64,000 nt of DNA from contig CANJKZ010000078.1 of NCBI GenBank assembly GCA_947471745.1, forward strand, positions 3,476,501 through 3,540,500, written 5' to 3'. Position 1 is the first letter of the stretch, and each line of letters opens with the position of its first letter. Positions 1-8,415 of the stretch are shown piece by piece. The stretch is from Closterium sp. Naga37s-1 (lineage: Eukaryota; Streptophyta; Zygnematophyceae; Desmidiales; Closteriaceae). The notes under the pieces were generated by a model. That model had not been told where the DNA came from. It saw nothing but the letters and a program-made list of their open reading frames with translations, and did no database searches. A program made the position numbers and the translations under genes.

Positions 1-454
1 GTACAGCTGTCGAATCTGATTGTCCAACGGTCGACACTGTACAATTTTGCAAGTGGTGTGTTGTCGTTTTGTTTGTTAGGCTCGGTACTCATCCTTATCC
101 TCATCTTGTGGTGCTCCCGAACAGGACCAATCACTCCGCACTCCCTGCTGGCTTTCAAAGACGCTGATCGCTCGCCACATGCAATTTGCCAGGCATCGAC
201 TGTCGCGCGGAGACAGTGATCACTGCTTTGCCATTATGGACTAAAAAGGTTAAATTGCGTGGACTTGTGTCAGTGTAGAATTCGCTAGGGAAGAAAAACA
301 TGAGAGTGATTGCGAGCGGTTGTAGGCAGACCATACGGACGCCAGGCACGTGTGATATTCCAAAACGGTAGAAGTGAGCGGAAGAGGAAACCTGGAGACG
401 AATTGTGGTGGCATTACTCACCAGCAGCGTTACTCACCAGCAGCGTGACTCGCA
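1..454. other. Upstream region of the methyltransferase gene
   Basis: No protein gene is supported here; open frames on both strands are short and look like nothing known. A 16-bp unit (TTACTCACCAGCAGCG) is repeated twice in tandem at about 414-445, just before the start codon at 455. The stretch presumably holds the promoter and 5' leader of the gene at 455, but no TATA box or other element could be placed with confidence. Confidence 0.5.
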
Positions 455-1803
455 ATGACATCGCGAGGCAAGCAGCAGCAGCAGCATCATCCCTTAGTCC
501 CCTCCTCCTTCATTTCCTCGCTCTCCGTAAACCCCGCGACTTTCTTCTCCAATCGCCCCGTGCGACTCGTCTTTGTTGGCTCGCTTTTCCTCTGCCTCTG
601 CATTCTCCTCTCCGACCTCTTCCTCCAATCATACGACGATGCGTCAGCCGCGCCCACCGCCGCGTCGCCCGCCGTCGCCGTCGCCGTGGCGTCGGGGCGC
701 TACCCGACAAGAGTGTCCCCGCACGACACGCTGCGCTGGTTCCGAGAAGAGGCGCGCCGGGGGAGACCGCAAGGGGGAGGGGGAGCGCTGGGGGGATGGC
801 AGCAGGGGGACAGGGGCGAGCCTCTGCGCGTGCTTCAGGCGGAAATTGCTCGCTATAGGGAGGGTCAGGGGGGCGTGATTGCAACGGGGGTTGAGCATGA
901 CGGGGGGCGAGGGGACGGGGGAGGATTGGCAGGAGGAGGGAAGGCGCAAGCGGGGGAGATGGGCGGAGGTATGCTGAGAGGAGAGGAGGGAGGTGGGGGG
1001 GAAGCGGACGCGGCCGCAATGGCTGCTTTCATTCCCTCCTTGTCTGACGCAGATGGTGAGACATCAGAGGAGGGCTCGTCTGAGTCAGCAGCGGATGGGC
1101 CGCCTGAAAGCGCGGCGTCGTCAGCGGAAGAGCAAGCCTCGGCTCTGCTGGCCGCTGATCCAGGGACAGATACACCCGTTGCCGCAACAGCAGTAGGTGC
1201 AGCAGGATCCACAGAAACAACCACGGGGTCTTCTAGTGCAGGGTCCGTTGCAGCGCCAGCAGTGGCAGCAGAATCCGCAGCGTCCTCAGCAGCAGCAACA
1301 GCAGCGGCGGCTGCGGCAGTGGCAGCGGCAGCACAGGAGGTGGCGACGTGCAAGACGGCTCTGCAGCAGTGCCGCGCTGATCTAGTCAGCTCGGCAGCGC
1401 GGAGCGACACCGACAGCAGCAAAGCCAGTAACAGCGACAACAGCAGCAGCAGCAGCAGCAGCAACTGCACCAAAAGCAACGGCACCACTGCCAGTAGTGA
1501 CAGCAGCACCAGTACCAACACCCCTCCCTCCTCTCCCTCCTCTCCCTCCTCCACCCCCTCGTCTGAACCCCCCCACATGAACTGGGAGCTGCTGTCGGGG
1601 TCCATCCCCACGGGCCCGCTCTCTGCCATCAAGGAGAAGATGGCCGAGATCAACCGCCAGCTCGACGACGCCAGGTCAGCGCTCGCCCAATCGGAGAAGG
1701 AGAAAGCCCAGCTGGCCGCTGAGCTGGCGAAGGTGCGAGGCGGCAGCGGAGGGGGGGTGGGGGGAGGAGCAGGTGGGGGCGAGGCAGCCGGAGCGGGGGT
1801 GGT

Positions 1804-1848
<45 letters not shown>

Positions 1849-2788
1849 GGGGGGGAGTGCAGCAAGCCGGTCACCTGGGTTTGGGCTGTGCATGGCAACA
1901 ACAGGGGAGATGCGGCGCTACCTCAACTACACCAAGCGAGCCACCTGCCCCGACGACTGGCGCTTCGTTGAGCACCTCCGCTTCGCCCGCAACTGCCTGC
2001 ACCTCCCCCGCCGCCGCTGCCGGGCAACCGCGCTCACTCCCCCAGATTTTCAAGAGTACAATCTGGGTTTCCCGGCGGCTGTTTTTGCGAAGGAGGCGCT
2101 GAGAGACGAGAACGTGCGGTGGGGGGAGGGCATGCGGTGCGGGTCGTATAAGGAGTGCGTGGAGGTGAGTAAGGAAGAGGGCGCGGCGTGCAAGGGGTGC
2201 TTTGACGTGGAGTCAGAGCAGCACTGGTGGGATAAGAGCGTGTCCGGCACAATTCCCCTCAAGGCTTTCCTCAAGCTGAAGCCTCCAGGAGCGCTGAGGA
2301 TCGGGGTAGATGTGGGAGGCGGTACGGGGGGGTTCGCTGCGGTGATGGCTCTGCACAACATCACGATAGTGACAACAGGGATGAACACGGATGGTGTGCG
2401 GGAGGACGAAAAGGCCGTCCCGTACATGCAGACAATAGCCCAGCGTGGTCTCGTCCCGCTGTACCTCCCGCACTCGGCTCCGCTTCCGTTTTTCGACAAC
2501 ACGTTGGACCTTATCCACACGCTTAATAGCGTTAAGTACCCGCACTTAGCTGAGTTTGAAGCGATGCTGTTCGAGTGGGACAGGGTGGTGAGACCGGGCG
2601 GGCTGTGGTGGATAGAGATGTTTTATGCGCCGGACAAGGACATGAAGGCGTATGTGCAAGCCTTGGAGGCGTTTGGGTATGGCAAGCGGTACTGGAGCCT
2701 GGGGAGGAAGCAGCGTGCTTCGGAGCGGAAAGGGAATCACTTTGTGCTCACGTGTGTGCTGGAGAAACCGCTGAAGCTGCAAGCGTGA
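455..2788 (+). CDS. Membrane-anchored SAM-dependent methyltransferase-like protein (plant At1g29790-like family)
   Basis: A single uninterrupted frame encodes 777 residues. A short basic, Gln-rich N-terminus is followed by a hydrophobic segment at about residues 36-57 (VGSLFLCLCILLSDLFLQ), which predicts a type II membrane protein of the secretory pathway, probably Golgi. Residues about 80-470 are low complexity: Gly-, Ala- and Ser-rich with a pure Ala run near 449-465. The conserved part is about 475-777. It holds the SAM-binding motif RIGVDVGGGTGG (about 615-626), an NITIVTTGMNTDG strand, LPFFDNTLDLIH, and the late motif WDRVVRPGGLWWIEMF. These match, in order, the plant family of putative methyltransferases typified by At1g29790 and At5g40830. 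Those are known only as putative; substrate is not known. The first ATG was chosen because it directly precedes the anchor. The low-complexity insert is unusually long. Family assignment is firm, function is inference. Confidence 0.88.
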
Positions 2789-2989
2789 TTAGGACAGGTG
2801 GGTGGGTGGATGGATGGATGGAGGAGACTTATAAGTATGTGCTTCTTCTGATGCCCATGCATGTGTTGTTGTCAGCAGTTGGAGCATTGGCATGGGCTTG
2901 TGGTATGGTTATGGATGTTCAGTTCAAGTGTATGGTGTCGGGCGTGGGAATGGTTTGGCCGTTTATATGTATTGGGCATGGATATCGTA

Positions 2990-3236
2990 GGGGTATGGTA
3001 TTGTAAGGTTAGGGGTATGGTATTGTAAGGTTAGGGGTATGGTATTGTAAGGTTAGGGGTATGGTATTGTAAGGTTAGGGGTATGGTATTGTAAGGTTAG
3101 GGGTATGGTATTGTAAGGTTAGGGGTATGGTATTGTAAGGTTATGGGTATGGTATTGTAAGGTTAGGGGTATGGTATTGTAAGGTTAGGGGTATGGTATT
3201 GTAAGGTTATGGGTATGGTATTGTAAGGTTATGGGC
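2990..3236. repeat. 22-bp minisatellite, about 11 copies
   Basis: The unit GGGGTATGGTATTGTAAGGTTA is repeated head to tail about 11 times, starting some 200 bp after the methyltransferase stop. Most units are identical; a few carry T for G at the junction (TTATGGG in place of TTAGGGG). Each junction creates a TTAGGGG heptamer, which is telomere-like but is not an uninterrupted telomeric array. Confidence 0.95.
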
Positions 3237-3283
3237 ATGGCTTGGGATGGGATGGCATGGGATGGCATGGGATGGCATGGCGT
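3237..3283. repeat. 11-bp tandem repeat (GGGATGGCATG)
   Basis: Directly after the 22-bp array comes a short array of about three to four units of GGGATGGCATG. It is probably slippage-derived and linked to the neighbouring minisatellite. Confidence 0.8.
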
Positions 3284-4727
3284 ACTTCTAATCAGATGGT
3301 GCTACAACTTTTTTGTTCCGTTGTGGATTAGTGTTCTTTGGGATGGAGTGCACTGCCATGTGGTGCTGTGTGTGCCGATTGTCATGCAAGTGCTTGGCTC
3401 TGGCCAGCTCTGTTTGGATTCATTCGCTCTTGTTTTCTCTCCTCTCATTTTCTATCCCCTTGGCGTTGCTTGTATGGCCCGTCCTTCTGCAGCAGCTTCT
3501 GAACTGCGTTAGGAGTTGACTTGACTGCCATGGTTACAGTTGCTTTACTAAAAGTATGTTACAGTGATTATGGCAGTGTTGGCCACTGCAGCACCATAGC
3601 AGGTAAGGCAGAAGAAATGCCAACACATGCTGAGGCTTTTTTACATTTATGGATTGCTGGCCGTTCTCATTTGTCCTCTCTGTGGACAGGTGGGGAATGG
3701 AAGTTACATATACCAGTAACCATATCAGCTGGACTAGATGTACGGCAGCTTGAATCAGCTAGAAGCGGGAATGTGGTATGTGACACATGGGTGTACAATG
3801 CATGTGGTGAGTGCCGTTGTCAGCTCTGAAATAAAATTCTGGAGCTCTTGTTTCTTATTAATCAAATTCCAGGGAAAGTTTCAATCGTGTTGTGTTTTCT
3901 TTCACGCCTCACGTACACGTCTACACTACCAGAAGCGTTATTGCAAGTCTGGATTCACGCTGGATCCCTCGGTCCAACACACCCACGAAAATGCCCGAAC
4001 CGCGAGGGCAGGGAAGGTCATTCGTGATCCCAGCGGCTCGCACGAAGCCTACCTTGAGCGGACCATGTACTTCAATTCCCCAAGGAGCCATTTCCCAGCA
4101 TTTCTCCCTTCTGTCCACAAGTTTCTCCATATCTGTTCCCATCCTTCCTCTTTCCGTACCTCTGCGTCGCGTCCTTGTCCATAATCCGCGATCTTAGCGA
4201 GTTTGCTCGCAAAGCATGTCCTTCGTACTTCGAACTCGCTGTGCTTCGACTCTGGCGGCATTTCCGCATACATGCCAAACATCCTCCCTCACTGCCAGTG
4301 TACCCAGGTAAGGCTGGGCAGGCTTATCATTGCGCAGCACCCGACACCGCACGCGCCGTTCCACCGCCTGCGGGACCTGTCAAAGCAAGTTTCTGAGGAG
4401 CATGGGATCGGTCGAGCTACACCCAGGTGAGGTTGGCGAACTGAGGAGGGTATAGACGTATGTATCAGTCGTTTTAAGTATGGTGGTTTTTATCACTTCG
4501 AAACGTTCATGCATACTTCTCAGTGTTCGCATGCTTGATGGTGAAAAATCGGGAAATTACATAGAATTGAAAGCAAACATCTGTTTTCCCATGAGTTCTT
4601 GTGTATAGAGTAACCAAGCATTTCCTTCCCAACAGCAGCTTCAACTTCATCATGCGAACAATGTCTTCGACCGAGATGGTGCATTCTCTAATGTCGACCT
4701 AGCAAGGTGATCAGCGAATAAGGACAT
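3284..4727. other. Intergenic stretch, no supported gene
   Basis: The longest open frames here (about 100-150 codons) show no recognisable domain, overlap each other, and have no homologue I can name. A possible polyadenylation hexamer AATAAA lies near 3830. The segment at about 4175-4430 has two overlapping plus frames with fairly protein-like composition and could be part of an unrecognised exon, but nothing fixes it. Confidence 0.45.
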
Positions 4728-4797
4728 ATCCCGGTAACCATCTAGCCTGGTAACGACCTAGCCTGGTTACCGAGCTGGTAACCACCTTATCTGGTGG
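4728..4797. repeat. Degenerate GGTAAC(C/G)A repeats
   Basis: GGTAACCATCTAGCCT, GGTAACGACCTAGCCT, GGTTACCGAGCT and GGTAACCACCTTA follow each other in about 65 bp immediately 3' of the fasciclin gene. They form a short degenerate tandem array with local inverted symmetry (GGTAACC/GGTTACC). Confidence 0.65.
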
Positions 4798-4806
4798 CGT
4801 GTAACT

Positions 4807-5861
4807 CTAAGCGGCCCAGGCGGTGCACTTGCGGGGCTTGAGGCTGTCATCGTCGCCCTTGCTCAGAGTCTTGGGCAGGATGACGTCATCCACGCCATGC
4901 ACCTGCACCACTCGCAGCGAGATGACGTCGGGAGCCACCACGGAAGCTTCGTCCGCACCGTCCGCAGCCTTGAGCTCAACTGGCTTGACCCCAGCAGCTG
5001 AGACCTTCACCAGATACGCCTTGCACGAATCAGCCGCAGACAGGAACTGTTGGGAGGGACAAGGGATGGTGGGGGTAATTTGAATAAATATAGGTACACG
5101 TGTTTGAGTGACAGATGACACGTTCGCCACGCGCGACATGCGCGGGTCTGTTGAGAATTCACAGGAATGGGCGAGATGGTGTGAGGGAGAGGCGGGTACC
5201 ATTACTACTTGATCAGATGCCGGGATTGAAGTGAAACGGTATTGCGTAGGATTGGAGCCGACGCGAAAATATTTTCCCTGCGGTGACGAATTCAATAGCG
5301 ATCGTTGACACGCGCGTTCTATAGTGGCCTGTTCTCACCTGCTGCCCCTCCTTCTGCGCGATCAATGCGGCGCTTGTGGTCTTGCCCTTGACGACGTGCA
5401 GCAGCAGCACTTCCCGAAGCACCTTCCTTTCACGAAGCGCCGATTTGGCGTCGCTCGAAAGGTTCGCGAACGCGACGTCGGTGGGAGCGAAGACGGTCGC
5501 CTCGTAGCAGTTGAACAGGTCCAGCAGGTCCTTGTCCAGCTCTGGCGGATAACGGCAGACGAACAACGTGAACGGACGTGAGGTTACTAGGATATTTAGC
5601 GAACGAAAATGTGGATAAGGGTGGGTAAGATTCCAGCGACGAACAATCAATGTGATTGGCATGCTGTGGAATCTGACCTGCTGTTTTCAGTCCGTCGAGA
5701 AAGGTGGTGTAGTTTTTGGCCGCCTTCAATTCCCTCATCAGGTTGCTCACCACCAGCTTCCCATCGAAACGGCAGTACGGGCGAGCAGCGTCAACTGCCA
5801 ACGACGGGCTCAGGAGCGCGACGACAAGCAGAGAGAAAGTGCAGACTAACTTTGCAGCCAT
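4807..5861 (-). CDS. Secreted fasciclin (FAS1) domain protein, three exons
   Basis: Proposed exons on the minus strand are 5861-5678, 5541-5339 and 5046-4807. All junctions are GT/AG and the phases (1, then 0) fit, giving 208 residues. The N-terminus MAAKLVCTFSLLVVALLSPS is a clear signal peptide ending near AVDA. One FAS1 domain follows: the H1-like box ATVFAPTDVAFANL, the central LREVLLLHVVKG, and the H2-like box SLRVVQVHGVDDVILP near the C-terminus. FAS1 proteins are extracellular adhesion or cell-wall proteins; in plants they include the arabinogalactan FLAs. This one is short, has one domain, and shows no obvious GPI signal or long Pro/Ala glycomodule, so it resembles the simple secreted FAS1 type. 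Introns are 136 and 292 bp. Start and splice sites come from sequence logic only; transcript data could shift them. Confidence 0.85.
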
Positions 5862-6083
5862 GGTGACAAGTGCTAGAAATTGTAGGAGCGGAGGGCTAAT
5901 TTTGTCGAGTGAAAATGTTGAAAACTCTGTGAACAAGTCTAGAGCGGGTGGATGAATTCGAATGATGAGAAGAAGCAAATCTCCCAGCATTTGTACTCTT
6001 GTGCGCTCTCCTTCCAGTAACTTCAAACGCGGATGAATTCACGAGGGATGAAGGGAGGCGGCTCGAGTACTGGACGATTTGGA
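5862..6083. other. 5' flank of the fasciclin gene
   Basis: This segment should carry the promoter and 5' UTR of the fasciclin gene, which reads leftward from 5861. I see no second gene and no decisive promoter element. Confidence 0.45.
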
Positions 6084-6592
6084 GGAAATGACGAATCGCC
6101 CTGTTTTCAAGTTTCCGATTTCTTTGGGCAGTGGCTTTGACACCGCCTTGCTTCTCCGCTCGCGTCCGATTCCTTGGGGCAGCTGATTTCGACATTTCTA
6201 ATTTCCTGTGACCAGGAAAATTCTGAAGTTTACCTGGTTTTAGTTTAGTGGCCAGTGGAAAAAATAAACCCCTCGGATGGCTGGCCATTTGGGAGGCATC
6301 AACCCTAAACACCTTGCCTCATGGTGTTTAGGGTTGATGCCTCCCAAATGGCATGCCCTCCATGAGGGGTATATATTTTTTTTTGTCCCGAGCTTCTCGT
6401 AATTGACGCGACAATTCAATTTATGCTATCCCGATAAATAAGCACAATATTAGTCTCTGGACTCGAAAGGGGCACTAGCGTAAATAACTGACCGAAGGTA
6501 TCAGGCTCGAGCGCCAAGCAAGGCGGTGTCAAAACAACTGCCGAAAGGAATCGGAAACCGGAAACCAGGGCGGTCCATCATTCCCTCGGACG
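6084..6592. repeat. Fold-back element with perfect 30-bp inner inverted repeat
   Basis: Positions 6284-6313 and 6323-6352 are exact reverse complements, separated by a 9-bp loop. Pairing resumes imperfectly just outside (a CCCCTC/GAGGGG block followed by A-rich/T-rich tracts). Farther out, about 6090-6165 is an imperfect reverse complement of about 6515-6590, including a shared AAGCAAGGCGGTGTCAAA block. The inner arms each contain a telo-box (AACCCTAAAC). The whole looks like a fold-back or MITE-type non-autonomous DNA element; a hairpin small-RNA locus is an alternative. No coding frame is supported. Confidence 0.75.
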
Positions 6593-6839
6593 ATTTGCGA
6601 CAAGCGCCGCGGAAAGACAGACCACGAACCGCCTCTTCGAGAATGTTACAAAAGCGGTCACCGTCAAGTTGATAATATGTGATTTTGTTATAGACCGCTA
6701 ATTTTGTTGATTTTCAAGATTTTTTGGCGGGAGTTACATGTGTGACCATTCGCGTGATTTCTTACTTGTTGTTAGTGACTGAATCCGTGACCCCCCTTAC
6801 CAAACCCGTCAGCAAACCTTCGGGTGACGTTCGCCGCAA
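6593..6839. other. Intergenic stretch with a dispersed ~55-bp repeat
   Basis: No gene is visible. About 6728-6783 (GAGTTACATGTGTGACCATTCG ... GTTAGTGACTGAA) is clearly similar to about 48175-48228, in the same orientation. This marks a dispersed repeat whose full extent I cannot define. Confidence 0.6.
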
Positions 6840-7180
6840 GCTTGACTGGATTTGATCAAGTACCCCACTGACTGGGCCCTCTGAAGGGCGATTGACCACC
6901 TTTGCCTGAAGAGATGCAGGAACTTGGCTGCTTGAAAGGATTGTGGTTGGGCGTTGAAGTGTCGCCTAGCAGCCGAATCCGCCAGCAGCTTCAGGAACTT
7001 AGGAACCTCGGCACATGGGCACCCATAGGTCTCAACCGACAGGGGGAAGAAGCCGACTGTGTCAGGGCGGTTGGCGTAGTGACTGGTTTTCTTATCCGCC
7101 TACTCCCTTGCCGCCCATCCCCTTCCCTTGGTTGCATCCGGGTCCCTGGTGCTTATCGGGTCCGTTATGGTCATTCGTCC
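6840..7180 (-). mobile_element. LINE copy 3: 3' end of the endonuclease-type LINE
   Basis: Read on the minus strand this segment gives TITDPISTRDPDATKGRGWA, ADKK, ETYGCPCAEVPKFLKLLAD and FNAQPQSFQAAKFLHLFRQR. These match in order the C-terminal endonuclease region of copies 1 and 2. It is 5'-truncated inside the endonuclease domain, where it abuts the (GA)n tract at 7181-7313. The 3' side ends near 6840 with no poly(A). It is the shortest of the three head-to-tail copies. Confidence 0.8.
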
Positions 7181-7226
7181 CATCTCTCTCTCTCCCTCTC
7201 TCTCTCTCCCTCTCTCTCTCTCTCTC

Positions 7227-7313
<87 letters not shown>
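7181..7313. repeat. (CT)n / (GA)n microsatellite between LINE copies 2 and 3
   Basis: About 130 bp of nearly pure CT dinucleotide (plus strand) with a few interruptions near its left end. It lies exactly between the 3' end of LINE copy 2 and the 5' truncation point of copy 3. Confidence 0.97.
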
Positions 7314-7315
<2 letters not shown>

Positions 7316-8342
7316 TGAGATAAGGTCCGCTCTCGGATGAGAGGCTCTCCTTGGAGCTCAAGGAGAGGCTCTATAACTGTAAAACAGTCTCCTAGATACA
7401 ACTCCTGCCCTATCCCCCCCACAGGCGGGTTCTCAGCAGCAGCTGCCTCGCCCAGCTTGAGCAAGTAACCCACGGATTGGGCTCTCTGTAGGGCAACCGC
7501 CCACCTTTGCCTGAACTAGTGTAGAAACTTAGCAGCTTGGAATGATTTAGAGTCGGCGTTGAAGTAGCGCTGAGCCGCCGTGTCTGCTAGGAGCTTCAGG
7601 AACATTGGAACCTCGGCGCATGGGCAGCCGTATGTCTCTACCACTAGTGGAAAGAAGCCCACCGTCTCTGGCCGGTTGGCATAATGTTTGATTTTCTTGT
7701 CGGCTTGCTCTCGTGCCGCCCATCCCCTGCCTTTCTGTGCCTCCGGATCCCTAGTACCGATGGGGTCTGTGATTGTCACATCACACACCCATACCGCCCC
7801 GCCGCTTCTGTCCGTCATGGTAAAATCTGCCGTCAGTTCCTCAATGGGGCAGTAAACGTTGGACTCACTATGAACAATGAACCCCGCATCCTGCGCCATG
7901 CTGATGCAAGCGTCTCGCAGCTCATTATGGGTATTGATGCGATGTTTACCCGTGCCACAGCGGAAGAGATGGATTGGGAGGCGCAGGTCAGTGATAGCGG
8001 TGTGTTCTGTGCAGTCACAGTTCTTCGGTGTTGAGAACAGGAGGCCAAGCCGGAACCGTACTGCATTGGCAAAGTGTACTGTGCCTATGCGTCGTGATGT
8101 GGCTACGGGGATTCCCGTGAGCCAGTCTCCTGTGCCGTATCCGGTAAGTGAGAACATCCTCTGCGTGTGGCCGGAGAGCGGATTCAGCTTCATGCGTCTC
8201 GTTTCCTGGACTTGTAAGGCGTATATGGTACCCTGAACCTTAAGGGCTAGCGCGTGCTGGAGCTTAATATCCGAGGAGAGAGCCTCTCCTTATCGAGTAT
8301 CTTGCGTGCGTCTGAGGGCAGAGCTGATTCGCATGGTCCGAG

Positions 8343-8344
<2 letters not shown>
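7314..8344 (-). mobile_element. LINE copy 2: 5'-truncated, C-terminal zinc motif and endonuclease
   Basis: The minus-strand frame from about 8193 to 7516 encodes HTQRMFSLTGYGTGDWLTGI, the zinc motif CDCTEHTAITDLRLPIHLFRC, and an endonuclease-like core with ADFTMTDRSGGAVWVCDVTI, DP and ADKK. An in-frame TAG at 7516-7518 stands where copy 1 has CAG; the homologous frame continues beyond it through VGYLLKLGEAAAAENPPVGG to about 7340. Homology to copy 1 starts near 8330, just after the (GA)n tract at 8345-8414, so the copy is 5'-truncated there. It is a dead copy. Confidence 0.85.

Positions 8345-8414
<70 letters not shown>
8345..8414. repeat. (CT)n / (GA)n microsatellite between LINE copies 1 and 2
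   Basis: About 70 bp of pure CT dinucleotide on the plus strand, placed exactly between the 3' UTR of LINE copy 1 and the 5' truncation of copy 2. Flanks on both sides carry a GGACCAT(T/G)CGA motif. Confidence 0.97.

Positions 8415-8415
<1 letters not shown>

Noticed and set aside
865-1893. Long open minus-strand frame (342 codons) opposite the methyltransferase gene
   Set aside because: It is the antisense of Gly/Ala/Ser-rich codons, giving Pro/Ala/Ser/Leu runs. The plus frame has clear methyltransferase motifs, this one has none.
2990-3236. Telomere or interstitial telomeric array
   Set aside because: TTAGGGG appears only once per 22-bp unit, not as a contiguous heptamer array, and lies in gene-bearing DNA.
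4049-4430. Small overlapping frames on both strands as a gene
   Set aside because: No recognisable domain, no consistent exon structure, and frames overlap antisense; kept only as a note in the intergenic entry.
7171-7340. Frames encoding (RE)n or (SL)n repeats
   Set aside because: Translation of a (CT)n/(GA)n microsatellite; not protein-coding, apart from the short LINE end overlapping at one side.
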